Assembly: GCA_905213725.1 (NCBI GenBank)
Contig: CAJMJM010000080.1
Span: 1-8,130, forward strand
Direction of reading: 5' to 3'
Source of the DNA: Collinsella aerofaciens
GTDB lineage: Bacteria; Actinomycetota; Coriobacteriia; Coriobacteriales; Coriobacteriaceae
DNA length: 8,130 nucleotides
In this document: one piece after another, positions 1 through 6,176 of the stretch
Position numbering within the stretch: the stretch's first letter is position 1
Layout of the letters: every line of letters begins with the position of its first letter
Position numbers and translations under genes: made by a program
Notes under the pieces: generated by a model
What the model saw: only the letters and a program-made list of their open reading frames with translations
What the model was told of the DNA's origin: nothing
Databases searched by the model: none

Positions 1-123
1 CACCCGGGTGAGAACGTTGGCCGTGGTAAGGACGACACGCTGTTCGCGCTGGTAGACGGTACCGTTGAGTTCCACAAGGGTATCAAGCACAGGGTCAGCG
101 TACGCCCGCTCGCGAACGCGTAA
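1..123 (+). CDS. rpmA: 50S ribosomal protein L27, C-terminal part (5' end outside window)
   Basis: The first 40 codons of the window are open from base 1 and end at TAA. They read as the C-terminal half of ribosomal protein L27, beginning HPGENVGRGKDDTLFAL and ending SVRPLANA. L27 is a large-subunit protein whose N-terminal tail reaches towards the peptidyl-transferase centre; that tail lies outside the window. The gene normally follows rplU (L21) and precedes obg, and the obg gene here fits that order. A terminator-like hairpin follows the stop codon by 25 bases. Identity is clear from the conserved GxNVGxGKDxTLFA block. Only the start and the N-terminal half cannot be assessed. Confidence 0.95.
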   Translation, partial: HPGENVGRGKDDTLFALVDGTVEFHKGIKHRVSVRPLANA

Positions 124-148
124 TTCACCCTTCATAGAGCACATATGT

Positions 149-192
149 GGGAGGCACTTGAGTTTTAGGATTCAAGGGTCTCCCTCTTTTTT
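149..192 (+). terminator. Intrinsic terminator or attenuator between rpmA and obgE
   Basis: The arm at 149-161 (GGGAGGCACTTGA) pairs with 172-184 (TCAAGGGTCTCCC) around a 10-base loop. This gives 13 positions with one G-U pair (154/179) and one A-G mismatch (156/177). A TC and then six T residues (187-192) follow directly, the layout of a rho-independent terminator. It would end the rplU-rpmA transcript. The Shine-Dalgarno of obgE (TAGGAGG, 194-200) begins only two bases after the T-tract, so no promoter fits between them. Expression of obgE must therefore rely on readthrough or on regulated termination. The structure was found by hand and no folding energy was computed. Confidence 0.7.
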
Positions 193-208
193 GTAGGAGG
201 CGATTCTG

Positions 209-1675
209 TTGTCACAGTTCACCGATATCAGCCGCATTAACGTGTGCGGCGGCGACGGCGGAGCCGGATGCATGTCGTTTAGGCGCGAGGCATTTGTCCC
301 CAAGGGCGGCCCCGATGGCGGCGACGGCGGTCGTGGCGGCAATGTCGTCATCCAGGCCGATGCTCAGCTGTCTTCGCTGATCGATTACCGCTTTAAGCAT
401 CACTTTCGCGCCGAGCGCGGCACGCACGGGCAGGGTGCCCGTCGTAACGGCAAGAGCGGCGAGGACCTGATTCTCAAGGTCCCTATGGGTACCGTGGTGC
501 GCGAGCTCGATCCCGAGACGCAGACCCCGATGTTCGAGATTGCCGACCTGGTGCACGACGGCGAGCGCGTCGTCGTGGCGCCCGGCGGTGCCGGCGGTCT
601 GGGCAACACGCACTTTGTGACGTCGGTGCGTCGCGCTCCGGCCTTTGCCCAGTTGGGCGAACCGGCCGAGGAGCACTGGATCGAGCTCGAGATGAAGCTT
701 ATGGCCGATGCCGCGCTCGTGGGCTTTCCCTCCGTGGGTAAGTCATCGCTCATCGCGCGCATGAGTGCCGCCCGTCCCAAGATTGCTGACTACCCGTTTA
801 CCACGCTCGTGCCGAACCTCGGCATGGTGCGTGCCGGTGAATATTCTTACGTCGTTGCCGACGTCCCCGGTCTTATCGAAGGCGCGAGCGAGGGTAAGGG
901 CCTGGGTCACCAGTTCCTGCGCCACATTGAGCGTACGGCCCTGATCATGCACGTCGTCGACATGACGGGTGGTTTTGAGGATCGCGATCCGGTCGAGGAT
1001 TACCACATCATCAACCGCGAGCTCGAGCAGTATGGCGCCGAGCTTTCGGAGCGCCCGCTTTGCGCCGTTGCCAACATGGGCTTTGCGCGGGGCAGGGCCT
1101 ACATGATTGCTGCCCTCATGCGCGCTGCGCTCGACGATGGACATATGTTCTTTGCCGTGTCTGCCGTGACGGGCGCCGGCCTCAACACGCTGATGCTTGC
1201 CGTGGGCGAGCAGGTGGCTAAGCTGCGCGCCGAGTTGGCTGTCTCGGATGAGCCGGTCGTTCTGCGCGACGATGAGTGGGAGCGCCGTCGCCTGCAGCGT
1301 GAGAAGCGTTTCCGCATTGTTCAGGAAGAGCCCGGTGCCTTCCGCGTGGTCGGTCGTGCCATCGAGCGCATGGTCATCCAGACCGACTGGGAAAACGAGG
1401 AAGCCGTCATTTACCTGCAGCATAAGTTTGCGCGTATGGGTGTTGACGACGCGCTCGAGAAGGCCGGTTGCCGTGCGGGCGACGAGGTCCGCATTTGCCA
1501 GCGCGCCTTTGACTTTGAGGGCGCCGAGGACTTCTCGGAGTACGAGGAGCTCGAGGATGCTGGCGAGGACGTTGCCGTTGAAGCCATTGACGTGGCCGAT
1601 GCTGCGGATGAGGGAGTCGAGGTTGTCGATGCGGCGGATGCCGCGGGCGATGCCGAGACCTCGGAGGGCGAGTAA
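209..1675 (+). CDS. obgE: Obg-family GTPase (ribosome assembly) with an altered G4 motif
   Basis: Obg is a GTPase that binds the 50S subunit late in assembly and is linked to growth and stress control. The 488-residue product has the usual three parts. The glycine-rich Obg domain covers about residues 1-158. The G domain has G1 GFPSVGKSS at 172-180, switch DYPFTT at 194-199, G3 DVPGLIEGA at 218-226 and G5 SAV at 318-320. The C-terminal OCT domain covers about 345-435. A roughly 50-residue acidic Asp/Glu/Ala tail ends the protein. The start is TTG at 209, eight bases after AGGAGG (195-200); the following residues match the family N-terminus. The oddity is G4: where NKxD is expected, residues 289-292 read NMGF, although the length of the segment to G5 is normal. 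It lies 3 bases upstream of nadD and is probably cotranscribed with it. Confidence 0.95.
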   Translation: MSQFTDISRINVCGGDGGAGCMSFRREAFVPKGGPDGGDGGRGGNVVIQADAQLSSLIDYRFKHHFRAERGTHGQGARRNGKSGEDLILKVPMGTVVRELDPETQTPMFEIADLVHDGERVVVAPGGAGGLGNTHFVTSVRRAPAFAQLGEPAEEHWIELEMKLMADAALVGFPSVGKSSLIARMSAARPKIADYPFTTLVPNLGMVRAGEYSYVVADVPGLIEGASEGKGLGHQFLRHIERTALIMHVVDMTGGFEDRDPVEDYHIINRELEQYGAELSERPLCAVANMGFARGRAYMIAALMRAALDDGHMFFAVSAVTGAGLNTLMLAVGEQVAKLRAELAVSDEPVVLRDDEWERRRLQREKRFRIVQEEPGAFRVVGRAIERMVIQTDWENEEAVIYLQHKFARMGVDDALEKAGCRAGDEVRICQRAFDFEGAEDFSEYEELEDAGEDVAVEAIDVADAADEGVEVVDAADAAGDAETSEGE

Positions 1676-1678
1676 GCC

Positions 1679-2356
1679 ATGTCGCTGCGCGGTGGAATCG
1701 GTCTGCCCGAGCTTCCTCTAGAGGACGGGCAGGAGTTTAGGCTCGGCATTATGGGTGGCACCTTTGATCCCATCCATTACGGGCACCTGGTGACCGCCGA
1801 GCAGGCGCGCGAGTCGCTCGACTTGGACGCTGTGCTCTTTATGCCGGCGGGCTCTCCTGCCTTTAAGCTTGACAAGCCGGTGACGCCTGCCGAGGACCGT
1901 TATGCCATGACGGTCCTCGCCACCGCCGCGAACCCGGCCTTTTTGGCGAGCCGGTTCGAGATCGACCGTCCGGGTGTAACCTATACGGCCGATACGCTTC
2001 ATGCCCTTCGCGACTTTTACCCGTCGCAGGTAAAGCTCTACTTTATTACGGGCGCCGACGCGATTATCGATATTGTGACTTGGCATGATGCCGAACGAAT
2101 CGCTGAGCTTGCTACCTTTATTGCGGCGACGCGACCGGGCTTTGATATCGATACGGCGCGTGCCCGAATCAAAGAGTCGGGGCTGCCGTTCGACGTGCGC
2201 TATATTCAGATTCCGGCGCTGGCGATCAGCTCGACGAACATTCGCAAGCGTGTTGCCCGCGGTATGAGCGTGCGCTATCTTACGAGCGAGTCCGTGCTCG
2301 GCTACATTCGCAAACGCAGGCTATATGCCGATTTGGGCCAAGAAGATTTTGAGTGA
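1679..2356 (+). CDS. nadD: Nicotinate-mononucleotide adenylyltransferase
   Basis: The product transfers AMP from ATP to nicotinate mononucleotide to make deamido-NAD, in the cytosolic NAD pathway. The 225-residue protein has the nucleotidyltransferase signature GGTFDPIHYGH at 26-36, where HxGH contacts the ATP phosphates. It also has the C-terminal ISSTNIR motif at 183-189, typical of NadD, and the substrate-site segment around FMPAGSPAFK. The ATG start is 3 bases after the obgE stop, with GGAGGG at 1663-1668 inside the obgE end, so translation is probably coupled. The core begins about 20 residues later than in most NadD proteins, which start just before GIxGGTFDP; the extension is not conserved in any way I recognise. 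An adjacent yqeK is common in bacteria and supports the call. Confidence 0.95.
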   Translation: MSLRGGIGLPELPLEDGQEFRLGIMGGTFDPIHYGHLVTAEQARESLDLDAVLFMPAGSPAFKLDKPVTPAEDRYAMTVLATAANPAFLASRFEIDRPGVTYTADTLHALRDFYPSQVKLYFITGADAIIDIVTWHDAERIAELATFIAATRPGFDIDTARARIKESGLPFDVRYIQIPALAISSTNIRKRVARGMSVRYLTSESVLGYIRKRRLYADLGQEDFE

Positions 2357-2368
2357 TGGGGGTCTACG

Positions 2369-2977
2369 TTGTCGGTAGAGGATCAGTTTGAGGGCGATGA
2401 GCGCGCGCTGCTCAAGCGCATTCAAGAGCTGCTCGATGTTCGCATGAAGGATAAGCGCAAGCGCTATGTGCATTCGCTGGGTGTTGCCGAGACCGCACTT
2501 CATCTGGCCGAGGTCTACGGCGTTGACCGCTTTGATGCCGCTGCCGCCGGCCTGATCCATGACTGGGACAAAGTGCTCTCCGACGACGAGCTGGTCACGC
2601 GCGCTCTGCATTACGGAATTAAGATTGCCGGCTCTCCTTCTGCCGCGACGCCGCTTTTGCATGGCCCTGTTGCCGCCTATGAACTTCCGCAGCTTTTTCC
2701 CGAACTGTCGCCGGCCGTTTTCCAGGCTGTCGACCGTCACACCGTGGGTGACTGCGACATGACGCCGCTCGATATGGTGGTCTTTGTGGCCGATGCCATC
2801 GAACCCAACCGCCACGGCGATTATGCCCATGCGCTGCGCAAGATGGTGGGGAAGTCCTCACTCGACGAGTTGTTCTTCTCCTGTTTTGCGCAGGGTCTGG
2901 TCTATGTGATCCAGTCCGGGCGCTATCTTTATCCCACGGCTATTTCGATTTACAACCATTACGCCCAGCTGCGCTAG
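2369..2977 (+). CDS. yqeK: YqeK-type HD-domain hydrolase (symmetrical Ap4A hydrolase)
   Basis: YqeK proteins are metal-dependent HD-domain enzymes that split diadenosine tetraphosphate into two ADP. The 202-residue product shows the family pattern: H35 in HSLGVAET, the paired H64-D65 with K68 (HDWDK, usually HDYAK), H98 in LLHGPVAA, H124 in DRHTVG and D142 in VADAIEPNR. These are the expected metal and phosphate ligands. The start is TTG at 2369, 12 bases after the nadD stop, with a G-rich ribosome site (GGGGG, 2358-2362) six bases upstream. I see no better start, because the next Met (26) would cut into the first helix. Its place between nadD and rsfS is a common arrangement. Family assignment is firm; the exact substrate comes from family knowledge. 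Confidence 0.92.
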   Translation: MSVEDQFEGDERALLKRIQELLDVRMKDKRKRYVHSLGVAETALHLAEVYGVDRFDAAAAGLIHDWDKVLSDDELVTRALHYGIKIAGSPSAATPLLHGPVAAYELPQLFPELSPAVFQAVDRHTVGDCDMTPLDMVVFVADAIEPNRHGDYAHALRKMVGKSSLDELFFSCFAQGLVYVIQSGRYLYPTAISIYNHYAQLR

Positions 2978-3004
2978 CTCGGGCTGACTAGAAAGAGGTA
3001 TTCC

Positions 3005-3460
3005 ATGGCCGACGAGACCATGACCGACGAGCAGATTCTTGAAGGTGTGGAGCACAAGAGCTTCGCCGCCACGTCCGACCGCACTGCCGCCTCGCTGTCC
3101 GCGAGCGGTGTCGCCGCCGAGGATGTCGCCCGCGCCGCCGCGCAGGCCGCCTACGACAAGAAGGGCGAGGACGTTCAGGTGCTCGACCTGACCGAGCTTT
3201 CCGATGTGTGCGACTACTTTGTGCTCGCCACCGGTACCAACAACCGCCAGGTCGATTCGATCGTCGACGAGATCGAGGAGAAGGTCGCCGAGGCTTGCGG
3301 CGAGCATCCGTTCTCCATCGAGGGCCGCGAGCAGAAGACCTGGATGCTCATGGACTACGGTTCGGTTGTCGTCCACGTCTTCACTCCCGAGGCGCGCGAC
3401 TTCTACCGTCTCGAAAAGCTCTGGGGTGACGCCCCCCAGCTCCCCCTCAACCTCCTCTAG
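3005..3460 (+). CDS. rsfS: Ribosomal silencing factor RsfS
   Basis: RsfS (formerly YbeB, DUF143) binds ribosomal protein uL14 and blocks subunit joining when nutrients are scarce. The domain runs from about residue 38 to the end. It includes VLDLTELSDVCDYFVLATG at 59-77, NNRQV at 79-83, and W113 with MDYGSVVVHVF ending at F126, followed by the usual FYRLEKLWGDAP. The first 37 residues or so are an acidic, Ala/Thr/Ser-rich extension, making the protein 151 residues against a usual 105-120. The ATG at 3005 has AGAGG nine bases upstream; an in-frame ATG at codon 6 is a possible alternative. This is the last gene of the block, with a strong terminator starting 41 bases after its stop. Confidence 0.93.
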   Translation: MADETMTDEQILEGVEHKSFAATSDRTAASLSASGVAAEDVARAAAQAAYDKKGEDVQVLDLTELSDVCDYFVLATGTNNRQVDSIVDEIEEKVAEACGEHPFSIEGREQKTWMLMDYGSVVVHVFTPEARDFYRLEKLWGDAPQLPLNLL

Positions 3461-3501
3461 TAGCTCATTTGAGACGGGGTTTAGCTACCCTCACGCATAT
3501 C

Positions 3502-3543
3502 GCCGGGCAGGTGCGGGTTCCGCACCTGCCCGGCTTTCTTTTT
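3502..3543 (+). terminator. Strong intrinsic terminator after rsfS
   Basis: A perfect 15-bp stem is formed by GCCGGGCAGGTGCGG (3502-3516) and CCGCACCTGCCCGGC (3520-3534) around a GTT loop. TTTCTTTTT follows at 3535-3543. This is a textbook rho-independent terminator for the left block. The other strand has no T-run after the stem, so it should not work as an equally good terminator for dinB, whose stop codon is 13 bases away. Confidence 0.95.
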
Positions 3544-3555
3544 GCCCTAAGGCGG

Positions 3556-4809
3556 TTAATCGTTGAAGCGGGATTGGCGGCCGAAGGAAAGGGCGGTGTC
3601 GCCGAATTTGTCTCGGACGGCGTCGATGGCGACGGAGAGGTCGCGGCGGTCGCTGGATTGGGCTCCGCGGTCATCGATCTCGCAGAACAGGTCAGTCTGG
3701 ATGCCGCCTTGGTGGTCGAAGTCGCTCATGCCGATGCCCGCTAAGCGAACATGCATGCCATCCTGCCAGATGTTGTCGAGCAGTTCGAGTGCAACCGCCA
3801 CGAAGATGTTCTCATCGTCGGTCGGATGAGGCAGCCGGCGCTGTGCCGTACGCCCGCTGCCATACGAATACTTAAGCTTGAGCGTTACCGTGGCACCCGT
3901 CAGCCCCTGACGGCGCAGGCGGCGTCCCACTGACTCTCCCAACAGCGCAATCGCCGCCTCAATATCCCCACGCTCAGTCAAATCTTTCGCAAAGGTGCGT
4001 TCATTACTGACCGACTTGACCTCACGCTCTTCATCGAGACTCGTGACTTCGGAGATTTCGAGTCCTTGCGCACGCTGGCGCATGCGTTCGCCGTTGACGC
4101 CAAAAATAGAGGCCAAGGTGGACTCAGGCGCGCGCGAAAGCTCGCCGAGGGTGTAGATGCGCATGCGGCGCAGTCGCTCCTCGGCCGAGCGCCCTATGCC
4201 GCTCATGGCAGATACCGGCAGCGCGGCCAAAAAGCGCTGCTCGGTTCCGGGGCGCACGATGGTCAGCCCAAACGGCTTATCCCGCTCGCTTGCGATCTTT
4301 GCGACCGTCTTGTTGCAGCCCACGCCAATGGAGCAGGTCACACCCAGCGCTGCCACGCGGTCGCTTATACGCTGCGCAACCAGTAGCGGGTCTTCGGGCG
4401 CAAAGCGACCCGGTGTGATATCGATAAAGGCCTCATCGATGGATACGCGCTCAACGCGCGGGGTCTCGTCGGCGAGAATCGCCATGACCTGCGCGCTCAC
4501 CTCGCGGTAGCGATCAAAGTGCCCGTGCGTCCAAATGGCTTGCGGGCACAAGCGCCGCGCCTCGGCCGAGGCCATGGCAGAGTGCACGCCAAAGCGACGT
4601 GCCTCATACGAACACGTGGACACGACGCCACGCGAATCGGCGTCTCCGCCCACGATGAGCGGTTTTCCGCGCCATTCGGGATGGTCGAGCATCTCCACGC
4701 TCGCAAAAAACGCATCGAGGTCCATGAGGCCCACCGCCGGACCCGTCCAGGGAGGCGGCGTGACGCCCGTGGCATCCTCATAACCGTATGTATGTTCGCG
4801 TCTTTCCAT
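3556..4809 (-). CDS. dinB: DNA polymerase IV (Y-family translesion polymerase)
   Basis: Pol IV copies past damaged template bases without proofreading. The 417-residue product has the Y-family palm motif DLDAFFASVE with D30, the SYEARRFGV finger segment, and the catalytic pair D125-E126 in SIDEAF. It then has GVGCNKTVAKIASERDKPFG in the palm, a helix-hairpin-helix thumb near SGIGRSAEERL, and a little-finger domain in the C-terminal third. QTDLF at 371-375 resembles a beta-clamp binding motif. The ATG at 4809 is preceded by no Shine-Dalgarno; instead a TATACT hexamer lies 6 bases upstream, suggesting a leaderless message. Family members usually start 5-10 residues before DLDAFF, so the roughly 28-residue leader is slightly long. 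It stands alone, convergent with rsfS and divergent from rpsP. I saw no convincing LexA box. Confidence 0.95.
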   Translation of the reverse strand: MERREHTYGYEDATGVTPPPWTGPAVGLMDLDAFFASVEMLDHPEWRGKPLIVGGDADSRGVVSTCSYEARRFGVHSAMASAEARRLCPQAIWTHGHFDRYREVSAQVMAILADETPRVERVSIDEAFIDITPGRFAPEDPLLVAQRISDRVAALGVTCSIGVGCNKTVAKIASERDKPFGLTIVRPGTEQRFLAALPVSAMSGIGRSAEERLRRMRIYTLGELSRAPESTLASIFGVNGERMRQRAQGLEISEVTSLDEEREVKSVSNERTFAKDLTERGDIEAAIALLGESVGRRLRRQGLTGATVTLKLKYSYGSGRTAQRRLPHPTDDENIFVAVALELLDNIWQDGMHVRLAGIGMSDFDHQGGIQTDLFCEIDDRGAQSSDRRDLSVAIDAVRDKFGDTALSFGRQSRFND

Positions 4810-4815
4810 GTCATG

Positions 4816-4821
4816 AGTATA
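4816..4821 (-). promoter_or_regulatory. Candidate -10 element for dinB, placed for a leaderless transcript
   Basis: Read on the minus strand, TATACT lies at 4821-4816 and is separated from the dinB ATG by six bases (CATGAC). At the usual -10 to +1 distance, transcription would begin at or next to the A of ATG. The lack of a Shine-Dalgarno upstream of this ATG agrees with that. There is no good -35 hexamer at 16 to 18 bases spacing, so the promoter is a candidate only. Confidence 0.4.
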
Positions 4822-4853
4822 CCGCGCAGCTCATGTGGGGTGCGTGTATGTGC

Positions 4854-4881
4854 TTGCAAATCCCGAATTCTTGTCTAAGAT
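4854..4881 (+). promoter_or_regulatory. Candidate sigma70-type promoter for the rpsP operon
   Basis: TTGCAA (4854-4859) and TAAGAT (4876-4881) are separated by 16 bases, a fair match to TTGACA and TATAAT. A transcript from here would start near 4888 and have a leader of about 120 bases before rpsP. A second, weaker candidate lies downstream: TTCACC (4926-4931) and TATTAT (4949-4954), 17 bases apart, which would give a leader of about 50 bases. The region 4810-5010 must hold the promoters of both divergent genes. Confidence 0.45.
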
Positions 4882-4976
4882 ATGGATTTGCCCTCGACTA
4901 CACCGAAGAAGTTGGTCTCACGGACTTCACCTGCCCGCGTCGATGGAGTATTATGTTCAACTGTTTGTTTGTAGTT

Positions 4977-4991
4977 GCAGCCTAAAGCTGC
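4977..4991 (+). other. Small hairpin just upstream of the rpsP ribosome binding site
   Basis: GCAGC (4977-4981) pairs with GCTGC (4987-4991) around a CTAAA loop, ending six bases before the GGAGGAG site of rpsP (4998-5004). It is too short and lacks a T-tract, so it is not a terminator. It could be a leader element affecting rpsP translation or mRNA stability, or chance. Confidence 0.3.
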
Positions 4992-5010
4992 TTGGTTGGA
5001 GGAGTTTCCT

Positions 5011-5352
5011 TTGGCAGTCAAGATTCGCCTTGCTCGTCACGGCGCTAAGAAGCGTCCGTACTACCGTGTCGTCGTCGCCGATTCCCGCGCCCCGCGTGAC
5101 GGTCGTATCATCGAGGAGGTTGGCCGCTACAACCCGATGACCGCCCCCAAGACCATCAACCTCGACCTCGAGAAGATCGCCGACTGGCAGTCCAAGGGCG
5201 CTCAGCTCACCGACGCCGTCGCCGCTCTGGTCAAGGCCGCCAACGAGGGCGAGAAGACTGAGACCGTCGTCAAGAAGTCCAAGAAGCAGCTCGCCAAAGA
5301 GGCCGAGGCCGCTAAGGCTGCCGCTGAGGCCGCTGAGGGTGCCGAGGAGTAA
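5011..5352 (+). CDS. rpsP: 30S ribosomal protein S16
   Basis: S16 is an early-assembly protein of the 30S subunit. The product opens (M)AVKIRLARHGAKKRPYYRVVV, the family N-terminus, with DSRAPRDGR and the GRYNP block following. I place the start at TTG 5011: it gives exactly this N-terminus and has GGAGGAG (4998-5004) six bases upstream. Reading from the in-frame TTG at 4975 would add 12 unrelated residues and run through the ribosome binding site. The protein is 113 residues, with a C-terminal Lys/Ala/Glu-rich tail of about 30 residues after the S16 core; such tails are common in actinobacterial S16. It is the first gene of the rpsP-khpA-rimM-trmD-lepB operon, with a three-base gap to khpA. 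Confidence 0.96.
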   Translation: MAVKIRLARHGAKKRPYYRVVVADSRAPRDGRIIEEVGRYNPMTAPKTINLDLEKIADWQSKGAQLTDAVAALVKAANEGEKTETVVKKSKKQLAKEAEAAKAAAEAAEGAEE

Positions 5353-5355
5353 ATC

Positions 5356-5640
5356 GTGCCTGAGGTTGACGCTGCACAGCTCGAGGGTGAGGCAATGCTC
5401 TCAGATCGCATCGCCGATCTCGTCGAATATCTCGTTGTTCAGATCGTCGACGACCCGGATTCCGTGAGCCTTGAGGTCATCGATGGTGACGACGCCTCTA
5501 CGATTGAGGTTTCGGTCGCCGAGGATGATGTCGCTAAGGTCATCGGCCGTCGTGGCCGTACCATCAAGGCCATTCGCACGCTCGCCCGTGCACTGGCCGC
5601 TCGCCTCGACACTGCTGTCGAGGTAGAGGTTCTGGGCTAG
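5356..5640 (+). CDS. khpA: KH-domain RNA-binding protein KhpA
   Basis: KhpA is a small single-KH-domain RNA-binding protein that in Gram-positive bacteria acts with KhpB on small RNAs and cell-division or envelope transcripts. The 94-residue product has the family motif VIGRRGRTIKAIRTL, with the RNA-binding GxxG loop at G64-R-R-G67. The upstream segment LVEYLVVQIVDDPDSV is the usual KhpA N-terminus. The start is GTG at 5356, six bases after GAGGAG (5344-5349), which overlaps the end of rpsP. An ATG at codon 14 would give a more typical length of 81 residues, but its ribosome site is too close. The position between rpsP and rimM is the classic location of this gene (ylqC in Bacillus). Confidence 0.93.
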   Translation: MPEVDAAQLEGEAMLSDRIADLVEYLVVQIVDDPDSVSLEVIDGDDASTIEVSVAEDDVAKVIGRRGRTIKAIRTLARALAARLDTAVEVEVLG

Positions 5641-5653
5641 GACCTTGAGGTCC
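5640..5653 (+). other. Hairpin presenting the rimM start codon in its loop
   Basis: GGACC (5640-5644) and GGTCC (5649-5653) form a perfect 5-bp inverted repeat around TTGA. The TTG start codon of rimM (5645-5647) therefore sits in the tetraloop. The left arm begins at the last base of the khpA stop codon. Ribosomes finishing khpA would melt the structure, which would favour coupled translation. It may also be chance. Confidence 0.45.
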
Positions 5654-6166
5654 CAGTACAAAAACATCGCCCGTGTGGTCAAGCCGCACGGAAGGAAGGG
5701 GGAGGTCCTCGCGCAGCCGCTGCGGGGGCTTCCTTCTGTATTAGAGCCGGGTATGCGCGTCGCCCTGACGCCGCCGGCGCTCAAGCGCGACCGCTTTTGC
5801 ACGGTCGTGTCCGTCACCGATACGGGCGATGGCGATCTGGTCTCGTTTGAGGGCATTGACGACTTGACGGCCGCCGAGGGCATCACGGGGTGCTACGTGC
5901 TGGCAAATCGTGACGACTTTGAGCTCGATTCGCTCGACGCTGCCTATACCGACCTGATGGGTCGCGAGGTGGTCGACGAGCGCTTCGGTTCGCTCGGTAC
6001 GATCGTCGAGATCATGTCGACGCCCGCCAACGATGTTTGGGTTGTCGAGGGTGATCGGTACGGCGAGGTGCTGATTCCCGTGATCGAGCAGGTCGTGCTC
6101 GATCTTCCCGACACAGGAACAATTTCCGTCCACGTTATGGACGGCCTGATCGATATGGACAAGTAG
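5645..6166 (+). CDS. rimM: 16S rRNA processing protein RimM
   Basis: RimM binds S19 in the head of the 30S subunit and is needed for 16S rRNA maturation. The 173-residue product has the N-terminal beta-barrel domain opening with IARVVKPHGRKGEV (PHG at 14-16). A PRC-barrel domain follows, starting at about YTDLMGREVVDE and ending with VLIPVIEQVVLDL and the terminal GLIDMDK. The TTG at 5645 gives the expected distance of about ten residues to VVKPHG and lies 4 bases after the khpA stop. Its own ribosome site is weak: AGGA is only two bases upstream and AGAGGT is 14 bases away. Translation is therefore probably coupled to khpA. No other start gives a complete N-terminus. It is followed after 10 bases by trmD, the usual partner. 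Confidence 0.94.
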   Translation: MRSQYKNIARVVKPHGRKGEVLAQPLRGLPSVLEPGMRVALTPPALKRDRFCTVVSVTDTGDGDLVSFEGIDDLTAAEGITGCYVLANRDDFELDSLDAAYTDLMGREVVDERFGSLGTIVEIMSTPANDVWVVEGDRYGEVLIPVIEQVVLDLPDTGTISVHVMDGLIDMDK

Positions 6167-6176
6167 GGAGGACAAC

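Noticed and set aside
139..150. CACATATGTG palindrome after rpmA as an operator site
   Set aside because: A 10-bp perfect palindrome next to a terminator stem is too short to support an operator without a known regulator or a second copy.
743..1423. Long open frame on the minus strand opposite obgE
   Set aside because: It mirrors a strongly supported gene in GC-rich DNA, where antisense frames stay open by codon bias. Its translation shows no recognisable domain.
3502..3534. Bidirectional terminator shared by rsfS and dinB
   Set aside because: On the minus strand the stem is followed by GATATGCG rather than a T-tract, so only the plus-strand direction is supported.
4788..4802. CGAAC-type motif near the start of dinB as a LexA (SOS) box
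   Set aside because: On the minus strand CGAAC is followed by ATACATACGGTT. The second half-site does not match GTTCG at the required spacing, so it is not a credible box.
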